DNA from: Paenibacillus rhizosphaerae
GTDB lineage: Bacteria > Bacillota > Bacilli > Paenibacillales > Paenibacillaceae
Direction: 5' to 3'
DNA length: 64,000 nucleotides
NCBI RefSeq assembly: GCF_014192015.1
Contig: NZ_JACHXJ010000005.1
Coordinates: forward strand, 62,001-126,000
The position numbers and the translations under genes are program-made. Positions within the stretch are counted from its first letter, which is position 1, and each line of letters opens with the position of its first letter. The notes under the pieces were generated by a model. That model had not been told where the DNA came from and made no database searches. It saw only the letters and a program-made list of their open reading frames with translations. Of the stretch, positions 1 through 8,340 are shown one piece after another.

Positions 1-1
1 G

Positions 2-883
2 GCACAGATGTACAATGTTGAAGCGTACATCGTGCTTCCGGGCACGAACCCGTCCATTGAGCGGATGATGACCCAGGTCCAGAAGGACGAGAAGCTCGTC
101 GAGCGCTTCATCTCGCCGGAGCAGGCGCTGCAGCTCATCAGCCCGCACAGCCTGCTGGTCGTGGTGGACACGCATAAGGCGTCCATGACAATCGAGCCGA
201 AGCTGGTTCATCACGCCAGCCGGGTCGTTGTGGTCGACCATCACCGCCGCGGCGAAGAATTCATCAACGACGCCGTGCTCGTGTACATGGAGCCGTACGC
301 ATCATCCGCGTGCGAGCTGGTGACGGAGCTGCTGCAGTACATCCATGAGAAAATCCAGCTTACACCGCTGGAAGCGACCATGCTGCTGGCCGGGATCACG
401 GTGGATACGAAGCATTTTGCGCTGCATACCGGTTCCCGGACTTTTGAGGCGGCAGGCTTCCTCCGCCGGAGCGGAGCGGATACGATCCAGATCCAGCGGA
501 TGCTGAAGGAAGACCTGCAGGAATATCTGGCAAAGTCAGATATCATTAAGCATGCTAAAATGGTATATGATCAAATCGCCCTGGCCGTCACGGATCCGGG
601 AACGGTCATCCCGCAGCTGCTCATTGCGCAGGTGGCGGATACGCTGCTGAACATGACGGATGTGGTGGCCTCCTTCGTGATCAGTGAACGTCCGGACGGG
701 TTGATCGGGATCAGCGCCCGTTCCTTCGGGAAGATGAACGTGCAGGTCGTGATGGAGCGCCTCGGCGGCGGAGGCCATCTGACCAATGCCGCCGTGCAGC
801 TGAAGGGCACCGTCAAGGAAGCGGAAGCCAAGCTGCTCGAAGTTCTTGCACAAATTGAGGAGAAAGAGGGGTTGTTCGAATGA
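2..883 (+). CDS. gdpP: Cyclic-di-AMP phosphodiesterase GdpP, C-terminal part (5' end outside window)
   Basis: The reading frame is already open at the first bases, so only the C-terminal ~290 residues of a protein that is normally ~650 residues are present. The visible part is the DHH/DHHA1 phosphoesterase module, with a VVDTH segment, the DHH motif in VVDHHRRGE, and the glycine-rich GGGGH DHHA1 motif near the C-terminus. GdpP hydrolyses c-di-AMP to pApA and is membrane anchored through N-terminal helices that lie outside this window. The stop overlaps the rplI start (ATGA), so the two are translationally coupled, as in Bacillus. The M at base 8 is internal, not the true start. Confidence 0.93.
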   Translation, partial: AQMYNVEAYIVLPGTNPSIERMMTQVQKDEKLVERFISPEQALQLISPHSLLVVVDTHKASMTIEPKLVHHASRVVVVDHHRRGEEFINDAVLVYMEPYASSACELVTELLQYIHEKIQLTPLEATMLLAGITVDTKHFALHTGSRTFEAAGFLRRSGADTIQIQRMLKEDLQEYLAKSDIIKHAKMVYDQIALAVTDPGTVIPQLLIAQVADTLLNMTDVVASFVISERPDGLIGISARSFGKMNVQVVMERLGGGGHLTNAAVQLKGTVKEAEAKLLEVLAQIEEKEGLFE

Positions 884-1323
884 AAGTCATTTTTATCAAG
901 GATGTTAAGGGTCAAGGCAAAAAAGGGGACATTAAAGATATATCGGAAGGCTACGCAACGAATTTCCTCATTCCGCGCGGTCTCGCCCGTGTGGCAACCG
1001 ACGGCAACATGAAGACGCTGGAGAACCAGAACGCGGCGGAACAGAAGCGCAAGCAGCAGGAGAAAGAAGAAGCGCAGGTTCTCGGTAAAAAACTGGAAGA
1101 GATGACCGTACAGCTTAAAGCGAAAGCCGGGGAAGGCGGACGGCTGTTCGGAGCCATCACGAGCAAGCAAATCGCGGATGCACTTTCGCAGCAAGGCATC
1201 AAGATCGACAAACGCAAGATCGAATTGGATGAGCCGATCCGGACATTGGGCGTGACGCAGATGACCGTGAAGCTTCATCCGGATGTCAAAGCTACGCTGA
1301 AGGTCCAGGTCACGGAGGAATAA
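880..1323 (+). CDS. rplI: 50S ribosomal protein L9
   Basis: Encodes 147 residues, the usual L9 length, with the characteristic N-terminus MKVIFIKDVKGQGKKGD and the NFLIPRGLA signature of the N-terminal RNA-binding domain, then a long charged connecting helix (about residues 40-75) and the C-terminal domain. L9 binds 23S rRNA at the base of the L1 stalk. The start ATG overlaps the gdpP stop by four bases, preceded by GAGAAAGAGGGG as ribosome binding site. dnaB starts one base after the stop, giving a gdpP-rplI-dnaB transcription unit. Confidence 0.97.
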   Translation: MKVIFIKDVKGQGKKGDIKDISEGYATNFLIPRGLARVATDGNMKTLENQNAAEQKRKQQEKEEAQVLGKKLEEMTVQLKAKAGEGGRLFGAITSKQIADALSQQGIKIDKRKIELDEPIRTLGVTQMTVKLHPDVKATLKVQVTEE

Positions 1324-1324
1324 G

Positions 1325-2686
1325 ATGGGCGGAGAGCTCTTTTTCGACCGGATTCCCCCGCAAAATCTGGAGGCGGAGCAGGCGGTTCTAGGTGCGATTC
1401 TGCTGCAGAGCGAAGCAATGATCACCGCGATGGAGCGGGTTACGCCCGAGGATTTCTACGATGTGCCGCATCAGCTGATTTATGAGGCGATGATCCAGCT
1501 TGGAGAAGAGAACCAGCCGATTGATCTCATTACCTTAACCTCGCGTCTGCAGGACAAGGGACAGCTGGAGGAAATCGGGGGCGTCAGCTACCTGGCGAAG
1601 CTGGCACATGCGGTGCCGACGGCGGCCAATGTGGAGTATTACGCCCAGATCATCGAAGAGAAGTCCATGCTGCGGCGGCTCATCCGCACAGCGACGCAGA
1701 TCGTCAGCGAAGGCTACACCGGCGGCGAAGACGTATCCGGCATGCTGAGCGACGCCGAGCGGCGCATCCTGGAGATTTCCAACCGGCGCAGCGGCAGCGG
1801 CTTTGTCGCCATCCGCGACGTGCTGATGGAAGTGTTCGAGCGCGTTGAGGTACTGCATCAGCAGAGCGGAAGCACCACCGGCATACCGACAGGCTTTGTA
1901 GATTTGGATCGGATGACCAACGGCTTCCAGCGTTCCGACCTGATCATCGTGGCCGCCCGTCCTTCCGTCGGGAAGACGGCGTTTGCCCTGAACATCGCCC
2001 AGAACGTCGCGGTGCGTGCGAAAGAAACGGTCGCGATCTTCAGTCTGGAGATGTCGGCGCCCCAGCTCGTCAACCGGATGATCTGTGCCGAAGCGAACCT
2101 GGACGCCAACCTGATGCGTACCGGCGATTTCAAGACCGATGAAGATTGGGCCAAGCTGACCATGGGGATTGCTTCCCTGGCGGAGGCCGAAATTTATATC
2201 GATGATACGCCAGGCATTACCGTTGCGGATATCCGCTCCAAGTGCCGCCGTCTGAAGAAGGAGAAGGGGCTCGGGATGATCGTAATCGACTACCTGCAGC
2301 TGATCCAGGGACGCGGCAAGGCGGGCGAGAACCGCCAGCAGGAAGTATCTGAAATTTCCCGTACCTTGAAACAAATCGCGCGTGAGCTCAGCGTGCCGGT
2401 TATTGCCTTGTCCCAGCTCAGCCGGGGCGTAGAGCAGCGGCAGGACAAGCGTCCGATGATGAGTGACCTTCGTGAATCGGGTTCCATCGAGCAGGACGCC
2501 GACATCGTTGCGTTCCTGTACCGCGACGACTACTATAACCAGGAGACGGAGAAGAAAAACATCATCGAGATCATTATTGCCAAGCAGCGTAACGGTCCGG
2601 TGGGCACCGTCGAACTGGTCTTCATGAAGAATTTCAATAAGTTCGTCAATTACGAGCGGACGCATACCGACGCATTCGCCATGTAG
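1325..2686 (+). CDS. dnaB: Replicative DNA helicase DnaB
   Basis: Encodes 453 residues, equal to the usual length of the hexameric replication-fork helicase (called DnaC in B. subtilis). The N-terminal domain (PQNLEAEQAVLGAIL) is followed by the RecA-fold ATPase domain with Walker A ARPSVGKTA (lysine about residue 217), a Walker B-like MIVIDYLQLI, the sensor segment ALSQLSRGVEQR and the DLRESGSIEQDAD motif. No intein is visible. It follows rplI after a single base, so it depends on upstream translation and on the shared transcript; a terminator-like hairpin lies about 100 bases downstream. Confidence 0.97.
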   Translation: MGGELFFDRIPPQNLEAEQAVLGAILLQSEAMITAMERVTPEDFYDVPHQLIYEAMIQLGEENQPIDLITLTSRLQDKGQLEEIGGVSYLAKLAHAVPTAANVEYYAQIIEEKSMLRRLIRTATQIVSEGYTGGEDVSGMLSDAERRILEISNRRSGSGFVAIRDVLMEVFERVEVLHQQSGSTTGIPTGFVDLDRMTNGFQRSDLIIVAARPSVGKTAFALNIAQNVAVRAKETVAIFSLEMSAPQLVNRMICAEANLDANLMRTGDFKTDEDWAKLTMGIASLAEAEIYIDDTPGITVADIRSKCRRLKKEKGLGMIVIDYLQLIQGRGKAGENRQQEVSEISRTLKQIARELSVPVIALSQLSRGVEQRQDKRPMMSDLRESGSIEQDADIVAFLYRDDYYNQETEKKNIIEIIIAKQRNGPVGTVELVFMKNFNKFVNYERTHTDAFAM

Positions 2687-2782
2687 CGAAAGCCGGGCGA
2701 TGACGTTCGCGAGCACGGATAGATAGATCCAATCGATCTTATAAATGGTTATCCATATTTTTGTGAATGCTTGTCTTATTTC

Positions 2783-2822
2783 CGAACAATTGTACTTTAG
2801 ATAGTGCAATTGTTCGTTTTTT
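2783..2822 (+). terminator. Rho-independent terminator after dnaB
   Basis: The arms CGAACAATTG and CAATTGTTCG form a perfect 10-bp stem with a 14-base loop, immediately followed by six T residues. It should end the gdpP-rplI-dnaB transcript. Confidence 0.85.
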
Positions 2823-2824
2823 AT

Positions 2825-2853
2825 TTGACTTTGAAAATGGGGACTGTTACACT
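2825..2853 (+). promoter_or_regulatory. Probable sigma-A promoter of purA
   Basis: TTGACT (2825-2830) and TACACT (2848-2853) are separated by exactly 17 bases, directly after the dnaB terminator. Transcription would start near 2860 and leave a ~180-base untranslated leader before purA. Confidence 0.6.
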
Positions 2854-2856
2854 GGT

Positions 2857-2948
2857 AATGCTGCTTTAGCACAGTCCAGTGCTTGCCTCATGGAAGGAGA
2901 CTCTGGAACGTGTGAGGGTTTTACATGCCCTTTGACGATAGCAGCATT
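2857..2948 (+). ncRNA. Structured leader RNA upstream of purA, class not identified
   Basis: The perfect 9-bp helix AATGCTGCT (2857-2865) / AGCAGCATT (2940-2948) encloses further possible helices: AGCAC/GTGCT (2868-2872 with 2879-2883), CCTCA/TGAGG (2886-2890 with 2913-2917) and GGG/CCC around 2916-2930. This shape of a closing stem plus several internal hairpins resembles a riboswitch or attenuator, but I do not recognise a known class. The following DNA up to the purA start is AT-rich and holds the palindrome ATTTTAATTAAAAT (2994-3007). A 62-codon open frame running through the region (2767-2955) is not convincing as a gene. Confidence 0.4.
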
Positions 2949-3038
2949 GAAATAGTGCATAATCATACTTACAGGTAAACATAATGAAATAAGATTTTAA
3001 TTAAAATGCGGTGGTACACACCAAGCGGGGGAATGAAC

Positions 3039-4319
3039 ATGTCAACAGTAGTCGTTGTGGGAACACAATGGGGAGACGAGGGCAAAGGCAAGATTACGGA
3101 TTATCTTGCAGAAAGCGCCGATGTGGTGGCCCGGTATCAAGGCGGCAACAATGCCGGTCATACCATTCTGATTGACGGTAAAAAATATAAGCTCAGCCTG
3201 ATTCCATCCGGCGTATTTTATTCCGATAAAGTTTGCGTCATCGGCAACGGGATGGTCATCAACCCGGCGGCACTGCTCGAAGAGATCCAATACATTCATG
3301 ATAACGGATTTACGACGGACAATCTGAGAATCAGTGATCGCGCGCATGTCATTATGCCGTATCACATGGTGCTGGACGGTCTGGAAGAAGACCGTAAAGG
3401 GCCGAACAAGATCGGCACGACCCGGAAAGGGATCGGCCCATGCTACATGGACAAGGCGGCACGCAACGGCATCCGGATTTCCGATCTGATGGATCCCGAG
3501 GAGTTCGAACTGAAGCTCCGCCATCTGATGAAGGAGAAGAACCAAGTCATCGAAATGTACGGCGGGGAGCCGCTGGAAGTCGAGGAAGTGCTGAAGCAGT
3601 ATCTGGACTACGCGGAGCAAATCCGTAAATACGTTACCGATACCTCGGTTGTCTTGAACGACGCGATCGACGAAGACCGTAAGGTGCTGTTTGAGGGTGC
3701 GCAAGGTGTCATGCTGGACATCGACCAAGGCACATACCCATATGTGACTTCGTCCAACCCTTCCGCGGGCGGCGTATGTATCGGTTCGGGCGTAGGCCCG
3801 TCCAAAATTCAGCAGGTCATCGGCGTGGCCAAATCCTACACGACCCGTGTAGGCGACGGACCGTTCCCGACCGAGCTGAACAACGAGATCGGCGATTATA
3901 TCCGGGAGAAGGGTCATGAGTACGGTACCGTAACCGGTCGTGCGCGCCGCGTCGGCTGGTTTGACAGCGTCGTGGTCCGCCATGCCCGCCGTGTCAGCGG
4001 TCTGACAGGACTGTCGCTGAACTCCCTGGACGTGCTTACAGGTCTGGATACGGTCAAAATCTGCACCGGATACAAATACCGCGGGGAAATCATCACCCAC
4101 TACCCTTCCAGCCTGAAAATGCTGGGCGAATGCGAAGCGGTGTACGAAGAAATGCCGGGCTGGCACGAAGATATCTCCGGCGCGAAGACGTTGGACGATC
4201 TGCCTGAAACGACACGCAACTATGTCAACCGCGTATCCGAGCTCACAGGCATTCCGATTGCCATCTTCTCGGTAGGACGCAACCGGAACCAGACCAATCA
4301 GGTATTGCCGATCTATTAA
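3039..4319 (+). CDS. purA: Adenylosuccinate synthetase
   Basis: Encodes 426 residues that couple GTP hydrolysis to joining IMP and aspartate, the first committed step of AMP synthesis. The N-terminus carries the GTP-binding loop GTQWGDEGKGK with catalytic Asp13, and His41 lies in NNAGH. Further family signatures are KIGTTRKGIGPCY, the TSSNPSAGG segment and the C-terminal ISVGRNR-type end. I chose ATG 3039 because AGCGGGGGA ends six bases upstream; ATG 3033 is too close to that site and the frame upstream lacks conserved sequence. The gene is alone between two terminators, with the structured leader in front of it. Confidence 0.96.
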   Translation: MSTVVVVGTQWGDEGKGKITDYLAESADVVARYQGGNNAGHTILIDGKKYKLSLIPSGVFYSDKVCVIGNGMVINPAALLEEIQYIHDNGFTTDNLRISDRAHVIMPYHMVLDGLEEDRKGPNKIGTTRKGIGPCYMDKAARNGIRISDLMDPEEFELKLRHLMKEKNQVIEMYGGEPLEVEEVLKQYLDYAEQIRKYVTDTSVVLNDAIDEDRKVLFEGAQGVMLDIDQGTYPYVTSSNPSAGGVCIGSGVGPSKIQQVIGVAKSYTTRVGDGPFPTELNNEIGDYIREKGHEYGTVTGRARRVGWFDSVVVRHARRVSGLTGLSLNSLDVLTGLDTVKICTGYKYRGEIITHYPSSLKMLGECEAVYEEMPGWHEDISGAKTLDDLPETTRNYVNRVSELTGIPIAIFSVGRNRNQTNQVLPIY

Positions 4320-4372
4320 TCATCGTACAATAGCCTGGAAGCAGGCGAATAGATATCCGTTTTGATCGAAGG

Positions 4373-4412
4373 GGTCACCTCGCCGCCAAGTGCGGCAGGT
4401 GGCCTTTTTTTT
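4373..4412 (+). terminator. Rho-independent terminator after purA
   Basis: GGTCACCT-CGCCGC pairs with GCGGC-AGGTGGCC around a short loop and is followed by eight T residues. Confidence 0.85.
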
Positions 4413-4816
4413 GAGATATTAGACTTCGCGGAGTCAGTCTCCTTGTTGGAGGTCACCGCAAAGGACCTGGAATAGGCATCGAAGCGTAAGCCACAAGTTG
4501 CGGGGCTATTTTGCGTACCGCAGGATTGAATCCTCCGCTTCCCGTCAATACTGCTAGATATATAGAATGCAATGAAGTTTACAGGATGTCTTCAGTTCAT
4601 TCTATAGAGTAGCGCCGTTTCATAGAGTTCAGCTGTCATGACTCTGATAGAGTCGGAGCAAGGCAGATCTGGGGCGGCCTGGCCCAAGGCGTTAAGCTCT
4701 AATAACAGACGATTTTACGTATTGGCAGGGATGGGCCGGTCACAAGGAATAACGGCTGGATTCTCAGGAAACAGCCCGAACAAGAGACGGTGGAAGGGCA
4801 AAGGAGGAGGTACGCC
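4413..4816. other. Gene-free stretch between purA and the next gene
   Basis: No convincing coding frame: a 60-codon frame at 4638-4820 overlaps the real downstream start and lacks a ribosome binding site. The only structure I see is the inverted repeat at 4561-4606, one member of a repeat family found elsewhere in the window. Confidence 0.5.
4561..4606. repeat. Short inverted repeat, TATAGAATG family, copy 1
   Basis: TATAGAATG (4561-4569) and CATTCTATA (4598-4606) are perfect 9-bp arms. The similarity extends inward (left CAATGAAG, right arm complement AACTGAAG). The end sequence recurs at 13799, 51336 and 56349, always in intergenic DNA. No coding content; it could be a MITE-like element or a regulatory hairpin. 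Confidence 0.55.
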
Positions 4817-5557
4817 ATGAAGATTACGCAATGGCTGCTCAAAACGGTGTTGACCGTGGTGCTGATCAGCGGCCTGACGGTGCTTACGACGGGAGCCGTC
4901 GTGAATATGTATGTCCAATCGCTGCTGGCCAGCTTTAACATTCAGCTGGAAGGCCAGCCGATGGGCATTGGGGGCATGATGAAAGGAATGCTGGGCTTGA
5001 ACACCGCCAAGGAGAAGGAGCCCGATAAAGAGTCGGCGAGCACGGCTGAAGCGCCGGACGGCAGCAAGACATCGGGGGAACGCGCGACTGCGGCCGAAAA
5101 CGGAACAGGCAGCACGGAGGGAGCGGGAGAAACTGCCGGAGCCGGGTCCCTGACCGGAACCAACGGCAGCGAAGCGGGAACAGAAAACGGCAGCACGGCC
5201 GGCACGGAAACGGGAGGAACCGCAGAATCCGAAGGCGCAGATGCGCCGGATGACGCACTGCCCGTTATGGGGCAGGGTCTGAGCGAATCGGCCATGGGCG
5301 GCCAGTCCGCAGCCGATCAGCAGGTCGTCATCAGTCCGGACGAAATGATCCAGAAGAAAGATGAGCTGACTGCGACGGAGAAGGAGCAGATATTTAACAT
5401 CTTGATGAAAAAGCTGCCGCAATCGGAAATGCAGAAAATTTCAGCCGCCATGGAGGACGGCCTGACCGAGCAAGAATTATCGACAATAGAAGACACGATC
5501 TCCAAGTATTTGACGAAGGCAGAATATGCCGCGCTTAGCAAACTGCTGGAGCAATAG
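4817..5557 (+). CDS. Membrane-anchored low-complexity protein of unknown function
   Basis: Encodes 246 residues. A hydrophobic N-terminal segment (about residues 7-35) probably anchors it in the membrane or serves as an uncleaved signal. The middle (about residues 60-160) is low complexity, rich in Gly, Ala, Thr, Ser and Glu. The last ~75 residues are an acidic, helical region with repeated EQIFNIL / EMQKISAAM / EQELSTIE-type amphipathic segments. ATG 4817 is chosen over the earlier in-frame ATG at 4790 because AAAGGAGGAGG lies six bases before it. It is a single gene ended by a strong terminator. I do not recognise the family; position before the M23 endopeptidase and the wal operon hints at an envelope role, which is inference. 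Confidence 0.8.
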   Translation: MKITQWLLKTVLTVVLISGLTVLTTGAVVNMYVQSLLASFNIQLEGQPMGIGGMMKGMLGLNTAKEKEPDKESASTAEAPDGSKTSGERATAAENGTGSTEGAGETAGAGSLTGTNGSEAGTENGSTAGTETGGTAESEGADAPDDALPVMGQGLSESAMGGQSAADQQVVISPDEMIQKKDELTATEKEQIFNILMKKLPQSEMQKISAAMEDGLTEQELSTIEDTISKYLTKAEYAALSKLLEQ

Positions 5558-5653
5558 GCAGCTGGAAACACTGGACGATCAAACCCAACAGAGGAAGTTG
5601 TAACCTTTTAATGAATTAAAGTAATGCAATCCACTTATAGGTAAATAACACAA

Positions 5654-5677
5654 ACCCGCGCCCGACGCGGGTTTTTT
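5654..5677 (+). terminator. Rho-independent terminator
   Basis: The stem CCCGCG/CGCGGG (extended by A/T) is followed by six T residues, about 100 bases after the stop of the preceding gene. Confidence 0.85.
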
Positions 5678-5702
5678 GCTTTGCGATGAGAGTTGAATTG
5701 TT

Positions 5703-5719
5703 TGTAAACGTTGTGTTAA
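5703..5719 (+). promoter_or_regulatory. WalR-type binding box upstream of the M23 endopeptidase gene
   Basis: TGTAAA-N5-TGTTAA fits the published WalR (YycF) direct-repeat consensus TGTWAH-N5-TGTWAH at every specified position. A further half-site TGTTAA lies at 5731-5736. The box is 85 bases before the start codon; the exact promoter is not clear (TTGTTT at 5698 with TATAGA at 5722 is one candidate, TTGTGT at 5729 with TTAACT at 5751 another). Confidence 0.6.
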
Positions 5720-5803
5720 AGTATAGATTGTGTTAAAAGGTATCAAAATTTTAACTTTTTCGTCATTTTTGAAAAAGCATACAAAGCAAACAAGGAGAGA
5801 GTT

Positions 5804-7375
5804 ATGAAGGGTTTTAAGGGTAACCGCTGGAAGGAGAATAATCAAGTATCGACAAATTCCGCGCAACTCTCCGGAAAGCAGGATGAACATCAGCATATGG
5901 GTACTGCGACGCCCGGAACCGAACCCCAAGGGCGGAAATGGAGCGCTCCACGGAAATGGATCGCGGGTACGGCCGGTGCGGTTATCGTGATCGCTGGACT
6001 TATCTATGCAGGCAATCAGTACGTCAATGCCAATATGGTCCCGTATTATCATGTCCTTGTACATAATCAGGAAATCGGGACGGTCAAGGATCCCTCTCAA
6101 ATCGATAAGCTGTTCAGCCAGAAGCAGCAGGAATATCAAGATAAATATCCCGGCGTGGAGATGGTGCTTCAGACGGACGGCATCACGACGAAGGTCGAGA
6201 AGGCGTTTCAGGCCAAGCCCGATACGGATAACACGCTCAAGAAGCTGGACGGCATGCTGAAGGCATATGCCGAAGGTGTGGAGCTGAAAGTAAACGGCAA
6301 GGTCGTCGGGATCGTGAAGGACCAGGCCGCGGTGGATGCTGCGCTGGAACAGGCGCAGATGAAGTTTGCGCCGAAGGCTGCAGTCACGGCGGCCAGTGGG
6401 AGGGACAAAGCGGAAACGAAGCTGAAGAAGATGGCAGCTACCGCATCCTCCGCGAAAGCCGCGACGACGCCGGGAACTTCGGTCCAAAAGGTGTCTATTG
6501 AGGAGAAAGTGACGGTAGCGCCGGTCAAAGCCGACCCGAACAAAGTGCTGACCGCGGCGGAAGCCGCCAAACTGCTGACGACGGGGCAGGAAGCGCCGCT
6601 CGTGTACACAGTGGAGGAAGGCGATACGATCAGCACGATCGCGAGCCAGTTCAAGATCAGCCAGAAGGAGATTTACAGCAACAATCCGGGTGTGAAGGAA
6701 AAGTACCTGCAGATCGGCGATCAGCTGAAGCTGACGGTACCAAAGCCGCCAATTACGGTGAGGACAGTTGAGAAGGTGAACGAGCAGGTATCGACTGCGC
6801 CGGAAATTGAAATCCGCAAGAGCAAGGAACTACCGGCCGGCAAGACGAAGGTCGTTCGGCCCGGACAGGAAGGCCTGAAGGTGATGACCTATCAGGTAAC
6901 GAAGGAGAACGGAAAGGTCGTCAGCGAGCAGTGGCTCGGACAAACGGTCGTGAAGTCTTCGCTCAAAGAGGTCGTCCTGCAGGGAACGAAAGTTCCGGGC
7001 AGAGGCTCCGGACAGTTCGCCTGGCCGGTGAGCGGCCATATCATATCCAGCTCCTACGGCACGCGCTGGGGCAAGATGCACAAGGGCATCGACGTGGTAT
7101 CCGGCAACCGGACGATCATGGCGGCTGACGACGGCACGGTAACCTTTACGGGCCAAATCAGCGGCTACGGCAACGCCATCATCATCAGCCACGGCAACGG
7201 CTATGAAACGCTGTACGGACATTTGAACAGCATCTCTGTTCACAGCGGCCAAAAAGTAAGCCAAGGCGAAAAAATCGGCATCATGGGCAGCACCGGGCAT
7301 TCAACCGGCACCCATCTGCATTTTGAAATCCACAAGAACGGTTCAATTCAGAATCCGATGAAATATTTGAACTGA
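5804..7375 (+). CDS. LysM-G5-M23 peptidoglycan endopeptidase
   Basis: Encodes 523 residues of an exported wall hydrolase. The order is: charged cytosolic N-terminus, one membrane segment (about 47-67), an Ala/Lys-rich extracellular region, a LysM domain (about 266-310, starting VYTVEEGDTISTIAS), a G5-type domain (about 320-398) and a C-terminal M23 domain. The M23 zinc motifs are visible as HKGID (His426, Asp430) and HLH (His504, His506), so the enzyme should be active. It would cleave cross-links in peptidoglycan, held near the wall by LysM. The start follows AAGGAGAGAG. A WalR-type box lies upstream and walRK lies directly downstream, so wall-stress control by that system is likely. Confidence 0.92.
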   Translation: MKGFKGNRWKENNQVSTNSAQLSGKQDEHQHMGTATPGTEPQGRKWSAPRKWIAGTAGAVIVIAGLIYAGNQYVNANMVPYYHVLVHNQEIGTVKDPSQIDKLFSQKQQEYQDKYPGVEMVLQTDGITTKVEKAFQAKPDTDNTLKKLDGMLKAYAEGVELKVNGKVVGIVKDQAAVDAALEQAQMKFAPKAAVTAASGRDKAETKLKKMAATASSAKAATTPGTSVQKVSIEEKVTVAPVKADPNKVLTAAEAAKLLTTGQEAPLVYTVEEGDTISTIASQFKISQKEIYSNNPGVKEKYLQIGDQLKLTVPKPPITVRTVEKVNEQVSTAPEIEIRKSKELPAGKTKVVRPGQEGLKVMTYQVTKENGKVVSEQWLGQTVVKSSLKEVVLQGTKVPGRGSGQFAWPVSGHIISSSYGTRWGKMHKGIDVVSGNRTIMAADDGTVTFTGQISGYGNAIIISHGNGYETLYGHLNSISVHSGQKVSQGEKIGIMGSTGHSTGTHLHFEIHKNGSIQNPMKYLN

Positions 7376-7417
7376 GTGAATAACCGGATTACGGCTATCA
7401 TACGTTTTCTATATTCA

Positions 7418-7451
7418 AAGCATGGTCTCCTGATGGAGGCCGTGCTTTTTT
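7418..7451 (+). terminator. Rho-independent terminator after the M23 gene
   Basis: AAAGCATGGTCTCC pairs with GGAGGCCGTGCTTT (one G-T pair in the middle) around TGAT, followed by a T run. Confidence 0.8.
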
Positions 7452-7605
7452 AATGGGTTGGCGGGGGTTTGCAAGAAAATTTCATGAAAAGGAAAGGATT
7501 ACTGTCAAAACTGCGGTTCTGCGGGATGTGACCGGCTTCCAGGTATGGTAAAATGAAAAGGACAGTGTCAACTAGTACGGAGAGAAAAAGAGGTGGGGTC
7601 AGCCG

Positions 7606-8340
7606 ATGCAGGGAACCATTTTGGTCGTGGACGACGAACAGCCGATTGCCGATATTTTGAAATTCAATTTGGAAAAAGAGGGGTATGAGGTCATCTGTAC
7701 CTTTGACGGTGTGAGCGCCGTGGAAATGGCCTTGTCCGCGCAGCCGGACCTGATGCTGCTGGATCTGATGCTGCCCGGTAAGGACGGCATGGACGTGTGC
7801 CGCGAGGTGCGAGCCGCCGGGATGGAGCTGCCGATCATTATGCTGACGGCCAAGGACGAGGAGATCGACAAGGTGCTGGGGTTGGAGCTTGGGGCGGATG
7901 ACTATGTCACCAAGCCGTTCAGCACCCGTGAGCTGCTGGCCCGAGTCAAGGCGCAGATGCGGCGCCAGAATAAGCCGGGCGGTACGGAAGCGGCCGCCGC
8001 GCCTGCCGCGGCAGCGCCGAAGCAGGGCGTGCAGCTGTTTGGCCTGTTTATCGATACGGACATGTATTTGGTGTACAAGGACGGCGAAGCGCTGGATCTG
8101 ACGCACCGGGAGTACGAGCTGCTGTATTACTTGGCCAAAAATGCGGGCAAAGTCATGACACGGGAGCATCTGCTCCAGGCGGTATGGGGATTTGAATACT
8201 TTGGCGACGTCCGCACCGTCGATGTGACGATCCGGCGTCTGCGGGAGAAAATTGAGGAAAATCCGAGCAAGCCGGAATATATCCTTACCCGGAGGGGGCT
8301 TGGCTACGTCATGCGGAGTCCCAAAAACGGAGGCCTGTAA
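7606..8340 (+). CDS. walR: Response regulator WalR (YycF)
   Basis: Encodes 244 residues of an OmpR-family regulator. The receiver domain has the acidic pair Asp9/Asp10, phospho-acceptor Asp53 in LLLDLMLPG, Thr81 and Lys103 in TKPF. A short Ala-rich linker leads to the winged-helix DNA-binding domain with DVTIRRLREKIEE. WalR is the essential controller of cell-wall hydrolase genes in low-GC Gram-positives. GAGGTGGGG lies ten bases before the ATG. A TATGGTAAAAT sequence near 7545 may be the -10 region of the operon. The stop is immediately followed by the walK ATG. Confidence 0.96.
   Translation: MQGTILVVDDEQPIADILKFNLEKEGYEVICTFDGVSAVEMALSAQPDLMLLDLMLPGKDGMDVCREVRAAGMELPIIMLTAKDEEIDKVLGLELGADDYVTKPFSTRELLARVKAQMRRQNKPGGTEAAAAPAAAAPKQGVQLFGLFIDTDMYLVYKDGEALDLTHREYELLYYLAKNAGKVMTREHLLQAVWGFEYFGDVRTVDVTIRRLREKIEENPSKPEYILTRRGLGYVMRSPKNGGL

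Noticed and set aside
1535..2872. Long minus-strand open frame of 445 codons opposite dnaB
   Set aside because: A shadow of the GC-rich dnaB codons; no ribosome binding site and low-complexity His/Asp-rich translation. The same applies to long antisense frames opposite purA, walK, yycH, leuA and the SelO-like gene.
2767..2955. 62-codon open frame before purA
   Set aside because: It runs across the dnaB terminator and the predicted purA promoter, has no ribosome binding site, and overlaps the structured leader.
4638..4820. 60-codon frame before the low-complexity protein gene
   Set aside because: No start signal, and it covers the real ribosome binding site and start at 4817.
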